A stretch of 64,000 bases of DNA from GCA-2733415 sp965178635 (GTDB taxonomy: Bacteria; Bacteroidota; Bacteroidia; Flavobacteriales; Flavobacteriaceae), in contig CBCXVT010000030.1 in the NCBI GenBank assembly GCA_965178635.1, positions 124,001-188,000 of the forward strand, written 5' to 3'. A model generated the notes under the pieces. That model searched no databases. It saw nothing but the letters and a program-made list of their open reading frames with translations, and was not told the origin of the DNA. Position 1 is the first letter of the stretch, and every line of letters begins with the position of its first letter. Shown here one piece after another: positions 9,053-17,640 of this stretch. The position numbers were made by a program, and so were the translations under genes.

Positions 9053-10078
9053 ATGATAAAAAACGATTTATTTTTAAGAGCATTAAAAGGAGAAACAGTA
9101 GATAGACCACCAGTTTGGATGATGCGTCAAGCAGGAAGGTATTTGCCAGAATTTATTGCAATAAGAGAAAAGTATGATTTTTTTACCAGATGTCGTCAGC
9201 CAGAATTGGCATCTGAAATTACAGTACAGCCAATCCGTCGTTACGGTATGGATGCCGCAATTTTATTTTCGGATATTTTGGTGATTCCTCAGGCAATGAA
9301 TATTGATGTGGAAATGAAACCTAATTTCGGACCATATTTACCTAATCCTGTTCGCACACAAAAAGCTGTTGATAATGTAATTATTCCAGATGTGAATGAT
9401 TCATTAGGATATGTAATGGAAGGTATAAAAGCAACAAAAGAAAAGTTAAACAATGAAATTCCGTTAATCGGTTTTGCAGGTTCTCCATGGACAATATTAT
9501 GCTATTGTGTGCAAGGGCAAGGGTCTAAAAACTTTGATAAAGCAAAAGAATTCTGTTTTACAAATCCAGTTGCTGCACACCAATTATTGCAGAAAATTAC
9601 TGATACAACAATTGCCTATTTAAAAGCAAAAGTTGCTGCAGGCGTAAATGCTGTTCAAGTTTTTGATTCTTGGGGAGGAATGTTATCTCCAGTTGATTAT
9701 CAAGAATTCTCTTGGCAATATATTCAACAAATAATAGATGCTCTAAAAGACGAAGCACCAGTAATCGCATTCGGAAAAGGATGTTGGTTTGCGTTAGACA
9801 CAATGGCTAAATCTGGTGCGGCTGCATTAGGAGTAGATTGGACGTGTTCAGCGCGTAATGCACGTTATTTAACAGGAGGGAATATTACACTACAAGGTAA
9901 TTTTGATCCATCTCGTTTATTATCGCCACCAGCAGAAATAAAGAAAATGGTACACCAAATGATTAACGAATTTGGAAAGGATAAATATATCGTAAATCTT
10001 GGTCACGGAATTTTACCAAATATTCCATTAGATAATGCTAAGGCCTTTATTGATGCTGTAAAAGAATATAAAGCTTAA
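9053..10078 (+). CDS. hemE: Uroporphyrinogen decarboxylase
   Basis: A full-length (341 residues) HemE, which removes the four acetate carboxyl groups of uroporphyrinogen III to give coproporphyrinogen III in the cytoplasm. The signature PPVWMMRQAGRYLPE at about 19-33 holds the substrate-binding arginines, and the aspartate-containing ILFSDILVIP follows. The length equals the family norm. The next two genes, hemF and hemB, act in the same pathway, so this is a small heme operon. A -7 box lies just upstream. Confidence 0.97.
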   Translation: MIKNDLFLRALKGETVDRPPVWMMRQAGRYLPEFIAIREKYDFFTRCRQPELASEITVQPIRRYGMDAAILFSDILVIPQAMNIDVEMKPNFGPYLPNPVRTQKAVDNVIIPDVNDSLGYVMEGIKATKEKLNNEIPLIGFAGSPWTILCYCVQGQGSKNFDKAKEFCFTNPVAAHQLLQKITDTTIAYLKAKVAAGVNAVQVFDSWGGMLSPVDYQEFSWQYIQQIIDALKDEAPVIAFGKGCWFALDTMAKSGAAALGVDWTCSARNARYLTGGNITLQGNFDPSRLLSPPAEIKKMVHQMINEFGKDKYIVNLGHGILPNIPLDNAKAFIDAVKEYKA

Positions 10079-10091
10079 TTCTTTTAATATA

Positions 10092-10994
10092 ATGAAAGAA
10101 CAATTCCAAGCATATATAAAACATTTGCAAGATTCTATTTGTAAAACATTAGAGTCTGTAGACGGTAAAGCTACATTTAAAGAAGACCTTTGGGATAGGC
10201 CTGAAGGTGGCGGTGGTAGAACTCGTGTAATTGAAAATGGGAACGTTTTTGAAAAAGGAGGCGTTAATATTTCTTCTGTTTTTGGAAAGTTACCTGAACA
10301 ATTACAGAAAACCTTAAATGTTTCTCAAGGTGATTTTTTTGCTTGCGGATTAAGCCTAGTTCTTCATCCTAAAAACCCAATGGTGCCTACAGTTCATGCC
10401 AACTGGCGCTATTTTGAAATGTACGATGAACAAGGAAATATCGTTACGCAATGGTTTGGTGGTGGACAAGATTTAACGCCATATTACTTGTTTGATGAGG
10501 ATGCGATTCATTTTCATAATGTTTGTAAAGAGGCTTGTGATAAACATGATGAAACATTTTATCCGCAGTACAAAAAACGTTGTGATGAGTATTTCTACAA
10601 TGCCCATAGAAATGAAGGTAGAGGTATAGGAGGTTTGTTTTTTGATTACTTAAAAAAAACTGACTCTATAAGCTTACAAGAAAGATATGACTTTGTAACT
10701 GAAATTGGTAACAGCTTCTTAAACAGTTATGTTCCCATTGTAGAAAAACGAAAAGAATTAAGTTATACTTCAGAACAAAGAGATTGGCAAGAAGTGAGAC
10801 GCGGACGTTATGTAGAGTTTAATCTAGTGCATGATAAAGGCACATTATTTGGGTTAAAAACAAACGGACGAATAGAAAGTATTTTGATGAGTTTGCCACC
10901 TAAAGTGCAATGGCATTACAACCATTCGCCAGAAAAAGGAAGTGAAGAAGAACGATTAATACAAGTATTACAACAACCAAAAAACTGGGTTTAA
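10092..10994 (+). CDS. hemF: Oxygen-dependent coproporphyrinogen III oxidase
   Basis: A 300-residue HemF, the aerobic enzyme converting coproporphyrinogen III to protoporphyrinogen IX. The signature VHANWRYFEM at about 101-110, a second block WFGGGQDLTPYY and the C-terminal WHYNHSP are intact. It lies 13 bp after hemE and one base before hemB. The presence of the oxygen-dependent form, with no hemN nearby, suggests an aerobic lifestyle, although a hemN elsewhere cannot be excluded. Confidence 0.97.
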   Translation: MKEQFQAYIKHLQDSICKTLESVDGKATFKEDLWDRPEGGGGRTRVIENGNVFEKGGVNISSVFGKLPEQLQKTLNVSQGDFFACGLSLVLHPKNPMVPTVHANWRYFEMYDEQGNIVTQWFGGGQDLTPYYLFDEDAIHFHNVCKEACDKHDETFYPQYKKRCDEYFYNAHRNEGRGIGGLFFDYLKKTDSISLQERYDFVTEIGNSFLNSYVPIVEKRKELSYTSEQRDWQEVRRGRYVEFNLVHDKGTLFGLKTNGRIESILMSLPPKVQWHYNHSPEKGSEEERLIQVLQQPKNWV

Positions 10995-10995
10995 T

Positions 10996-11985
10996 ATGTA
11001 TCCATTAAGAAGAAACCGCCGCCTAAGAACTAATGAAGCAATTAGGTCATTAGTAAGAGAAACGACAATTACACCAAATGATTTTTTAGTACCGCTTTTC
11101 GTAGTAGAAGGAATGGGAGTTAAAGAAGAGATAGAGTCTATGCCTAACTATTACCGCTTTAGTTTAGACTTGCTTTATATGGAGGTTAAGGCCTTGTGGG
11201 CTATGGGTTTAAAATCCGTACTGTTATTTGTAAAAGTACCAGATAACTTAAAAGATAATGCAGGTACAGAGGCATTAAATGCAGAAGGCTTAATGCAACG
11301 TGCTATAAAAACTGTAAAAGATGCGTGCCCGGAAATGTTAGTAATGACTGACGTGGCTTTAGATCCATATTCGTCTTTTGGGCATGATGGTATTGTAGAA
11401 AATGGTATGATATTAAATGATGAAACAGCAGAGTTATTGTCAGAGATGGCAGTATCTCATGCAGAAGCTGGAGCAAATTTTGTAGCGCCTAGTGATATGA
11501 TGGACGGGAGAATAGGTGCAATTCGTGAAGCACTAGAAGATGAAGGCCTGGTTGATGTGGGTATTATGAGTTATTCTGCGAAATATGCCTCAGCGTTTTA
11601 CGGACCGTTTAGAGACGCTTTAGATTCGGCACCTGTAGATGTTGTTGATGTTCCTAAAGATAAAACAACATATCAGATGGATTATGCTAATCGTTTTGAA
11701 GCCTTACGTGAAACCGAAATGGATATAGACGAAGGTGCAGATATCGTTATGGTAAAGCCAGGAATGCCATATTTAGATATTGTTAGAGAAGTAAAAAATG
11801 AATTTGACGTGCCTGTTGCGGTGTATCAGGTTAGTGGTGAATATGCTATGATTAAAGCTGCTGCAGAAAAAGGCTGGTTACATCATGACCAAACTATGAT
11901 GGAAACGACAATGGCTTTTAAACGAGCAGGAGCCGATATTATTGCTAGTTATTTTGCTAAGGATATTGTTAAATTACTATCTTAG
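10996..11985 (+). CDS. hemB: Delta-aminolevulinic acid dehydratase (porphobilinogen synthase)
   Basis: A 329-residue HemB, which condenses two aminolevulinate molecules into porphobilinogen. The two active-site lysines are visible in SYSAKYASAFYGPF (about K196) and VMVKPGMPY (about K254, the Schiff-base lysine). The segment that carries the zinc cysteines in zinc-type enzymes reads DVALDPYSSFGHDG here, with alanine, aspartate and serine in place of cysteines, so this is the magnesium-dependent type. The start ATG lies one base after the hemF stop. Confidence 0.97.
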   Translation: MYPLRRNRRLRTNEAIRSLVRETTITPNDFLVPLFVVEGMGVKEEIESMPNYYRFSLDLLYMEVKALWAMGLKSVLLFVKVPDNLKDNAGTEALNAEGLMQRAIKTVKDACPEMLVMTDVALDPYSSFGHDGIVENGMILNDETAELLSEMAVSHAEAGANFVAPSDMMDGRIGAIREALEDEGLVDVGIMSYSAKYASAFYGPFRDALDSAPVDVVDVPKDKTTYQMDYANRFEALRETEMDIDEGADIVMVKPGMPYLDIVREVKNEFDVPVAVYQVSGEYAMIKAAAEKGWLHHDQTMMETTMAFKRAGADIIASYFAKDIVKLLS

Positions 11986-12027
11986 AGTTAGATTATTAAT
12001 AACCAAAATAGAAAACTTAAAACCTGA

Positions 12028-13095
12028 ATGACAGTATTAATTCTATACGCATTACTATCAATAGTTTTTTCTTTTATATGCTCCATACTGGAAGCTGTTT
12101 TATTAAGTGTTACCCCAACATTTGTAAACCTAAAGAAAAATGAAGGTAAAGCATATGCAAACCATTTAGAAGAACTTAAACAAGATGTAGATAAGCCATT
12201 AATAGCTATCCTTACATTAAACACAGTAGCACATACTGTAGGAGCTATTATGGTAGGTTCTGAAGCTAAAAATGTTTTCGGTGATGAAGGTAATGGTGTG
12301 TTTATAGTATCGGCAATTATGACGATATTAATACTGGTTGCCTCAGAAATAATTCCAAAAACAATCGGAGCAACACATTGGAAAAATTTAGCACCTGCTT
12401 CTACCTTACTTCTTAGAGGATTAATTCTGTTTTTTAAATGGACAGGTATTATATGGTTATTGCAATTAGTAACCAAATTATTCGGTAAAGCTGGACATGG
12501 ACATAACGTACTTAGTAGAGAGCATTTTTCTGTTATGGCAGATATGGCAAAAGATGAAGGTGTTTTTGAAGAGTCTGAGTCTAAGGTAATTAAAAACCTT
12601 TTGAATTTTAAATCTATTTTTGCAAAAGATGTCATGACGCCTCGTAGTGTTATGAAAACTGCTGAAGAAAACACAACATTAAAAGAGTTCTTTGAAGCGA
12701 ATAAAACCTTACGTTTTTCTAGAATTCCTATTTTTAAAACAAATCCAGATCATATTACCGGATTTGTTCTGAAAGAAGAGATTTATAAAAATTTAGCAGA
12801 AGATTTTGGTGAAAAACAGTTAATAGATATTAAACGTAGGCTATTAATTGTAGATAGAAATGTGCCAATACCTAGTTTGTTTGAACAACTTATACAAGAA
12901 AAAGAACATGTTGCTTTGGTTGTTGATGAATTTGGTTCAGTTAGTGGTATAGTCACAATGGAAGATGTTATTGAAACACTTCTAGGTTTGGAAATAATGG
13001 ATGAAAGTGACACAGATTCCGATATGCAACAATTGGCAAGAAAAAACTGGAAAATACGCGCAAAACGATTAGGAATTATTGGTGATGACGAGTGA
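12028..13095 (+). CDS. CNNM/CBS-domain membrane protein (hemolysin C / CorC-like)
   Basis: A 355-residue protein with an N-terminal CNNM (DUF21) membrane domain of about 170 residues in four hydrophobic segments, followed by two CBS motifs (from the VMTPRSVMKT block and the VALVVDEFGSVSGIVTMEDV block). It ends soon after the CBS pair, so the C-terminal CorC/HlyC transporter-associated domain is absent. Related proteins take part in magnesium or cobalt movement; the name hemolysin is historical. It is shorter than GldE and lacks that protein's extra domain, so I do not call it gldE. Confidence 0.85.
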   Translation: MTVLILYALLSIVFSFICSILEAVLLSVTPTFVNLKKNEGKAYANHLEELKQDVDKPLIAILTLNTVAHTVGAIMVGSEAKNVFGDEGNGVFIVSAIMTILILVASEIIPKTIGATHWKNLAPASTLLLRGLILFFKWTGIIWLLQLVTKLFGKAGHGHNVLSREHFSVMADMAKDEGVFEESESKVIKNLLNFKSIFAKDVMTPRSVMKTAEENTTLKEFFEANKTLRFSRIPIFKTNPDHITGFVLKEEIYKNLAEDFGEKQLIDIKRRLLIVDRNVPIPSLFEQLIQEKEHVALVVDEFGSVSGIVTMEDVIETLLGLEIMDESDTDSDMQQLARKNWKIRAKRLGIIGDDE

Positions 13096-13570
13096 TTTAG
13101 AAATTGCATATGTCAAAACACCACTTGGAGTTTGTAAAATAAGTGGATCGACTGAAGGGATTTCTGAGATTTCAATTTTAGAAGAAGAGGAAGTTATTCC
13201 TGAATCTATTCCAAAATCTTTAAAAGAATGTGTTGTTCAACTTCAAGAATATTTTGAAGGGAATAGAAAGGAATTTCAGTTAAAATTCAACTTAAAAGGA
13301 ACGACGTTCCAAAAAGAAGTATGGCAATCGTTATTAAATATTCCGTTCGGAGCTACTACAACTTATTTAAAGCAAGCTCGCTTATTAGGTGACGAAAAAG
13401 CCATTAGAGCCGTAGCTTCTGCAAATGGTAAAAACCCTATCGCGATTATACTACCTTGTCATAGAGTCGTTGGTTCTGATGGTTCTCTAACGGGATACGC
13501 TAGCGGCATATGGCGAAAAAAATGGTTGCTAGAACACGAACAAGGCTGTGAACAGCAACGTTTGTTTTAA
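13085..13570 (+). CDS. ogt: Methylated-DNA--[protein]-cysteine S-methyltransferase
   Basis: A suicide DNA-repair enzyme of about 161 residues that takes alkyl groups from O6-alkylguanine. The acceptor cysteine is in LPCHRVVGSDGSLTGYA, with the helix-turn-helix block TTYLKQARLLGDEKAIRAVASANG before it. It overlaps the upstream CNNM gene by 11 bp. An ATG 6 bp earlier (13079) is also in frame. The protein has only the methyltransferase half and no Ada-type regulatory domain. Confidence 0.93.
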   Translation: MTSDLEIAYVKTPLGVCKISGSTEGISEISILEEEEVIPESIPKSLKECVVQLQEYFEGNRKEFQLKFNLKGTTFQKEVWQSLLNIPFGATTTYLKQARLLGDEKAIRAVASANGKNPIAIILPCHRVVGSDGSLTGYASGIWRKKWLLEHEQGCEQQRLF

Positions 13571-13590
13571 AATTATGTATCTTTAATAAA

Positions 13591-14110
13591 ATGTATAAAA
13601 TTGCATTTAATTTTCTAAAACAATTTTTCTCTGAAGCTACATTGTTTAAGCATGGCTTTAATCTATCGCCAATGTATCGCAGGTCAGTTGGTAAATTGGT
13701 GTTTGTGTCAAAAGATTTATACACTGTAGAAGTACAAATTCCGTTGAATTATAAGAATAGAAATTATGTTGGTGCAATTTTCGGAGGCAGCATGTTCTCA
13801 GCAACAGATCCTATTTATATGATTCAGTTGATGAATATCTTAGGAGATGATTATGTGGTTTTGGGATAAAGCCGCTGATATAAAATACAAACGCCCAGCA
13901 AGAGAAACTGCACATGCTCACTTTCAGTTTTCTGAAGATGAGATTAAAGATATCAAGGAAAAAGTAACTGCCAAGAAAGAAATAGATTTTCAAAAAACCT
14001 TAGCAATTACAAACAAAAAAGATGTTGTTTTTGCTGAGTTGTCAAAAACCATTTATATTGCCCAAAAAGACTATTATAAAGAGAAGATAAAAAGTCGAAC
14101 TCATAAATAA
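13591..14110 (+). pseudogene. DUF4442 domain protein, one frameshift
   Basis: A hot-dog-fold DUF4442 protein of about 170 residues, split by a single frameshift. The first part runs from 13591 and would end at a TAA at 13867-13869. The second part is in the next frame and carries WDKAADIKYKRPAR and beyond to 14110. Reading TTT instead of TTTT at about 13858-13861 restores a continuous NILGDDYVVWDKAADIKYKR. DUF4442 proteins are thioesterase-like with unknown substrates. A sequencing error in the T run is as likely as a real mutation, because the next gene shows the same kind of damage. Confidence 0.8.
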
Positions 14111-14116
14111 TAGTAT

Positions 14117-14834
14117 ATGTTACAAAAAATAAAATCTGAAAACATTTTGTTTTTAGATATAGAAACCGTTCCAGAACACCCTAATTTTAATGATCTAGAT
14201 ACTACAGTTAAAAGTTTATGGACTCAAAAGACTGAATACCAAAGGAAAGATGAGGTTTCTGCAGAGGACTTTTATGAACGCGCAGGAATCTGGGCAGAGT
14301 TTGGGAAAATTATATGTATCTCTGTGGGGTATTTTGTTGTTTCTGATGGTGTAAGACACTTTAGAATTACGTCTTTCTCAGGAGAAGAGCGCCAAGTATT
14401 ATTAGATTTCAAAACACTTTTAGATCAGCATTTTTTTTTAAACCATATCATTTGTTGTGTGCACATAACGGCAAAGAATTCGATTTCCCATTTATTGCCA
14501 GAAGAATGGTAATTCATGATATTGAAATTCCAAACGCATTAAATTTGTTTGGTAAAAAACCATGGGAAATTCCGCAATTTAGATACTATGGAGTTTATGG
14601 AAGTTTGGGGATTATAAAAACTATACGTCTTTGAAGCTGTTAACTACTATTTTAGGAATTCCTTCTCCTAAAGATGATATTGATGGTAGCCAAGTTGCAG
14701 AAGTGTATTATAAAGACAATGATTTAAAAAGAATAGTCAGTTATTGTGAAAAAGATACTATTGCAGTTGCCCAGATATTTTTAAAATATAGGAGAGAATC
14801 ATTATTGTCTGAAAATGATATTATATATGTATAA
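14117..14834 (+). pseudogene. Predicted 3'-5' exonuclease (PolB exonuclease-like), three frameshifts
   Basis: A DnaQ/PolB-like 3'-5' exonuclease of about 239 residues, broken into pieces. The first exonuclease motif is ILFLDIETVPEHP; the second is LCAHNGKEFDFPFIARRM; the third is SYCEKDTIAVAQIFLKYR. Three single-base changes explain the breaks: one base missing in the nine-T run at about 14431-14439, one extra T near 14578-14580, and one extra T near 14594-14596. Correcting them gives PQLDTMELWKFGDYKNYTSLK, the usual family sequence. All three lie in T runs within 170 bp, which favours sequence error, but real decay is possible. Confidence 0.82.
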
Positions 14835-14866
14835 AAAAGCCGAAGCAATATGCTTCGGCTTTTTTA
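14833..14866. terminator. Bidirectional intrinsic terminator
   Basis: An inverted repeat with stem AAAAAAGCCGAAGCA, a 3-base loop and a T run. It lies between the convergent exonuclease and M4 protease genes and has A/T runs on both sides, so it can serve both. Confidence 0.85.
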
Positions 14867-14882
14867 TAATTGAAGGGTTTAT

Positions 14883-17459
14883 TTAATTTTTAATTATCTT
14901 AATAACACCACTTCCTTTGGTTGAGTTTATTTTCATAAAGTACAATCCAGTAGAAAATTTAGAAATATCAATTAATTGACTTGATTGCATTTGTGATAAA
15001 TCAATGCTCTTTATAAAACGCCCATTAATATCTCTAATTTCTGCATTTGATAAGTTAATAGCATTTAATTTATTAATTGTGAATTGCCCGTTATTTGGGT
15101 TCGGGTAAATGTTTAAGTTATTATTTAGATATTCAGAATCAGTAATTGATAAAGTACCAGTACAATTATAAATTACAATGTCATCTAAATACCATCCAAT
15201 AGCTCCATTACAACCATCAGTTCCCATTTCCCATCTAAATTGAATATTAGAATTAGATGTTATACCTATAGATGATAAGTCAATTACACTTTGTCCCCAA
15301 CTACCACTTCCTGCAGTTCCTTCGTCACCACCAGTGAAGGCATTTTCACCAGCTAATGGATTATCATTTCCAGCACTAACAGGTTGTATGGTGCCGTTTG
15401 GTGGGTTTACAGAATATGAACCGTTTGGAATAATTGTCCATGCACCACCATTCAAGCTGTATTTGATGTTTCCGCCGTCCCATTCAGCTTCAGTACCAAC
15501 ATAATGATCAAAGGCCATTTCAAATGAACCACCAGTAACTTCTGGGATATTGATTATGGGACTTTCTAGTCTTATGATACCATTTTCTAAATCTGTAGAG
15601 CAGTTACCATTAATTGGGTCTATTCCAAAAACTCCATTCCCAGGTCTACTGCCTGGTAGTGATGACGAAAGAACCCAATCTCTAGATTCCCAAGTACCTG
15701 GATTGGTTGGTAATTGAGACACATTCCAGCCACCTAAACCGGTTTCCCAATCTTCGTAATATAATCTACTTGTTGTTGCAGCAGCGCATAAAGGAGGAGC
15801 TGGTGATAATAAAGTATCGAAGCCACAAGCATCGGGATTAATTTTTAATTCAACTGCATAAACTGCATTTAATACTTGAGTGACATCTGATGCAGTTATA
15901 ATTTCACCAGATGGTCCAGCAGGTATGTCAGTTGTAGATAAACCTTCTAGGTTTATACCTAGTAAATCATTAGCTGCGGCTTCTAAAGCATTTCCTAAAT
16001 CTTCAAAGTTACTAGTTGCTGTTAAGTATGAACTTTGTGTTCTCCAAAATATATGTGCAGCCTTAGTAAAGCCAATTCCGTTAATCGTATAACCATTATA
16101 TGTTCCACCGTCAACCAATAATGCGTAGGCATGGTTAGGAATTCCAGAGTTTATGTGTACTCCACCACCATCTGAAGCTGCACAATGGTAATTACCATCT
16201 GTAACTTTTCCAGGATCACCATTACATGGTGGGTTCCACATGTCTCTAATTGCGCCACCAAATGCAGTTGCATCTTCACCCATCCTCCATCTGTCTGAGC
16301 TATTACAAAACGGTGTTCTTAAGGAGAGGTCTTCATCAGCATCTTCATAATTATTTAATAAGTCTATAGTTTCTCCCCAAATATCAGAGAATGATTCATT
16401 CATGGCGCCAGATTGGTAGGCATAAATTAAACCACTAGTATACTCTGTGTAAGCATGACCCCATTCATGTGCAATGACATCATCTGTTGCTGTACCGTTA
16501 CAGTAATTTGCAGTAACTCCGTTCCAATTTGCATTAGGGCATGATATCCCTGGGTTGTTATTAATGGTTCTCATCTGTGCATCTGCGCCATCATAAGAAA
16601 CATATCCAAATGCGTTATTGAAAAAATTGTACATATGTCCAGAAGCAATCACTTCATTTTGCTGCCATTGTGTTAGCCCTCCAGGTAATGCATCACCTTC
16701 TTGCCAAACAATATTTCCTGTATTATTTTCGTATACAATTCTATCCATAGCGTGTGCCATACCAGTAAATTGTTCAGTTAGGCTACCATCGTGGGCATTA
16801 ATGAATAGATATTCTCTAACATCGGTGTTATTACGAACTTCAACTTCGTACACTAATTTTTTAGATGTCATAATTCCACGTTCTATCCCTTTTGGAAAAA
16901 CATACAATGTACTTTTTTGTGCAAATAAATCAACATTAGAATAATTTATTCCTTGGTTGATAATTTCATTTATTGCAATGTTTTCAGCTTGATTCTTTGT
17001 AATACTAGGATTAGTATTTAATTTTATAGCAGGTATAAAATTTCCGTTTATAGCAGTTAATTTTTGCTCTGAGTTAAAATGGAAATATACTTTACCGTCA
17101 TAAACGGGTACGCCGTCTTGAAGTTGTGATACCGCCACTCTACTTAAATTGTAAGCGTCAGTTGTAGTAGAAACATACATTACTTGATTAGCAATGTCTG
17201 TAATGCCAAAGAGAGACTTGTATTTAGTTAAGAATGATTGTACTTTTTGTTGAGGTGTTTCACCTTCTAAACTCATTGGATTACTAGTTGGGAGTTTAAT
17301 AAAATTTGGAACTCCAGAGCTCTTATTAATACTAATTTTGGCTTTAGTATCGTACGTGAATTTTTCTATACTTTTTTTGTCTTGAGAAAATAAACTCAAA
17401 GTGGTACATGTCATTAAAAACAAACTTAAAGAAGTTTTTAAGAAGTATTTTTTTTTCAT
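14883..17459 (-). CDS. Secreted M4 (thermolysin-like) metalloprotease with T9SS sorting tail
   Basis: An 858-residue secreted protease. In order it has a signal peptide, an FTP/PepSY-type propeptide (about 30-230), a peptidase domain with the zinc motif HEWGH (H331, H335) and third ligand E355 in GAMNESFSDI, a region of about 170 residues resembling a MAM/jelly-roll adhesion module, and a type IX secretion tail from about residue 785 (LNIYPNPNNGQFTI, ending in IKIIKN). Peptidase spacing matches thermolysin. The tail means export through the outer membrane by T9SS. It lies beside a second T9SS protease on the same strand, with a terminator between them, so they are separately transcribed. Confidence 0.93.
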   Translation of the reverse strand: MKKKYFLKTSLSLFLMTCTTLSLFSQDKKSIEKFTYDTKAKISINKSSGVPNFIKLPTSNPMSLEGETPQQKVQSFLTKYKSLFGITDIANQVMYVSTTTDAYNLSRVAVSQLQDGVPVYDGKVYFHFNSEQKLTAINGNFIPAIKLNTNPSITKNQAENIAINEIINQGINYSNVDLFAQKSTLYVFPKGIERGIMTSKKLVYEVEVRNNTDVREYLFINAHDGSLTEQFTGMAHAMDRIVYENNTGNIVWQEGDALPGGLTQWQQNEVIASGHMYNFFNNAFGYVSYDGADAQMRTINNNPGISCPNANWNGVTANYCNGTATDDVIAHEWGHAYTEYTSGLIYAYQSGAMNESFSDIWGETIDLLNNYEDADEDLSLRTPFCNSSDRWRMGEDATAFGGAIRDMWNPPCNGDPGKVTDGNYHCAASDGGGVHINSGIPNHAYALLVDGGTYNGYTINGIGFTKAAHIFWRTQSSYLTATSNFEDLGNALEAAANDLLGINLEGLSTTDIPAGPSGEIITASDVTQVLNAVYAVELKINPDACGFDTLLSPAPPLCAAATTSRLYYEDWETGLGGWNVSQLPTNPGTWESRDWVLSSSLPGSRPGNGVFGIDPINGNCSTDLENGIIRLESPIINIPEVTGGSFEMAFDHYVGTEAEWDGGNIKYSLNGGAWTIIPNGSYSVNPPNGTIQPVSAGNDNPLAGENAFTGGDEGTAGSGSWGQSVIDLSSIGITSNSNIQFRWEMGTDGCNGAIGWYLDDIVIYNCTGTLSITDSEYLNNNLNIYPNPNNGQFTINKLNAINLSNAEIRDINGRFIKSIDLSQMQSSQLIDISKFSTGLYFMKINSTKGSGVIKIIKN

Positions 17460-17587
17460 TCTGTGATGTTTAGGGAGTTAAAAAAATAAATTTCATAAAT
17501 ATAATGAAATTCAAGTCAACATAACTACTCTTTTTATAGATTGTTGACTTGTAGGTGATTAGTGTTGTTTTGAAGAGTATATATATT

Positions 17588-17618
17588 AAAAGAGCCGAAG
17601 TGTGACTTCGGCTCTTTT
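17588..17618 (-). terminator. Intrinsic terminator of the S8 protease gene
   Basis: A perfect 14-bp stem AAAAGAGCCGAAGT / ACTTCGGCTCTTTT with a 3-base loop, 22 bp past the stop codon of the minus-strand S8 gene. Confidence 0.85.
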
Positions 17619-17640
17619 TTAAAAATTTGCTAACTAACAA

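Noticed and set aside
11988..12674. A 228-codon minus-strand frame over the CNNM gene
   Set aside because: It is a shadow of the plus-strand gene, which has clear membrane segments and CBS motifs; no domain or start signal is seen on the minus strand.
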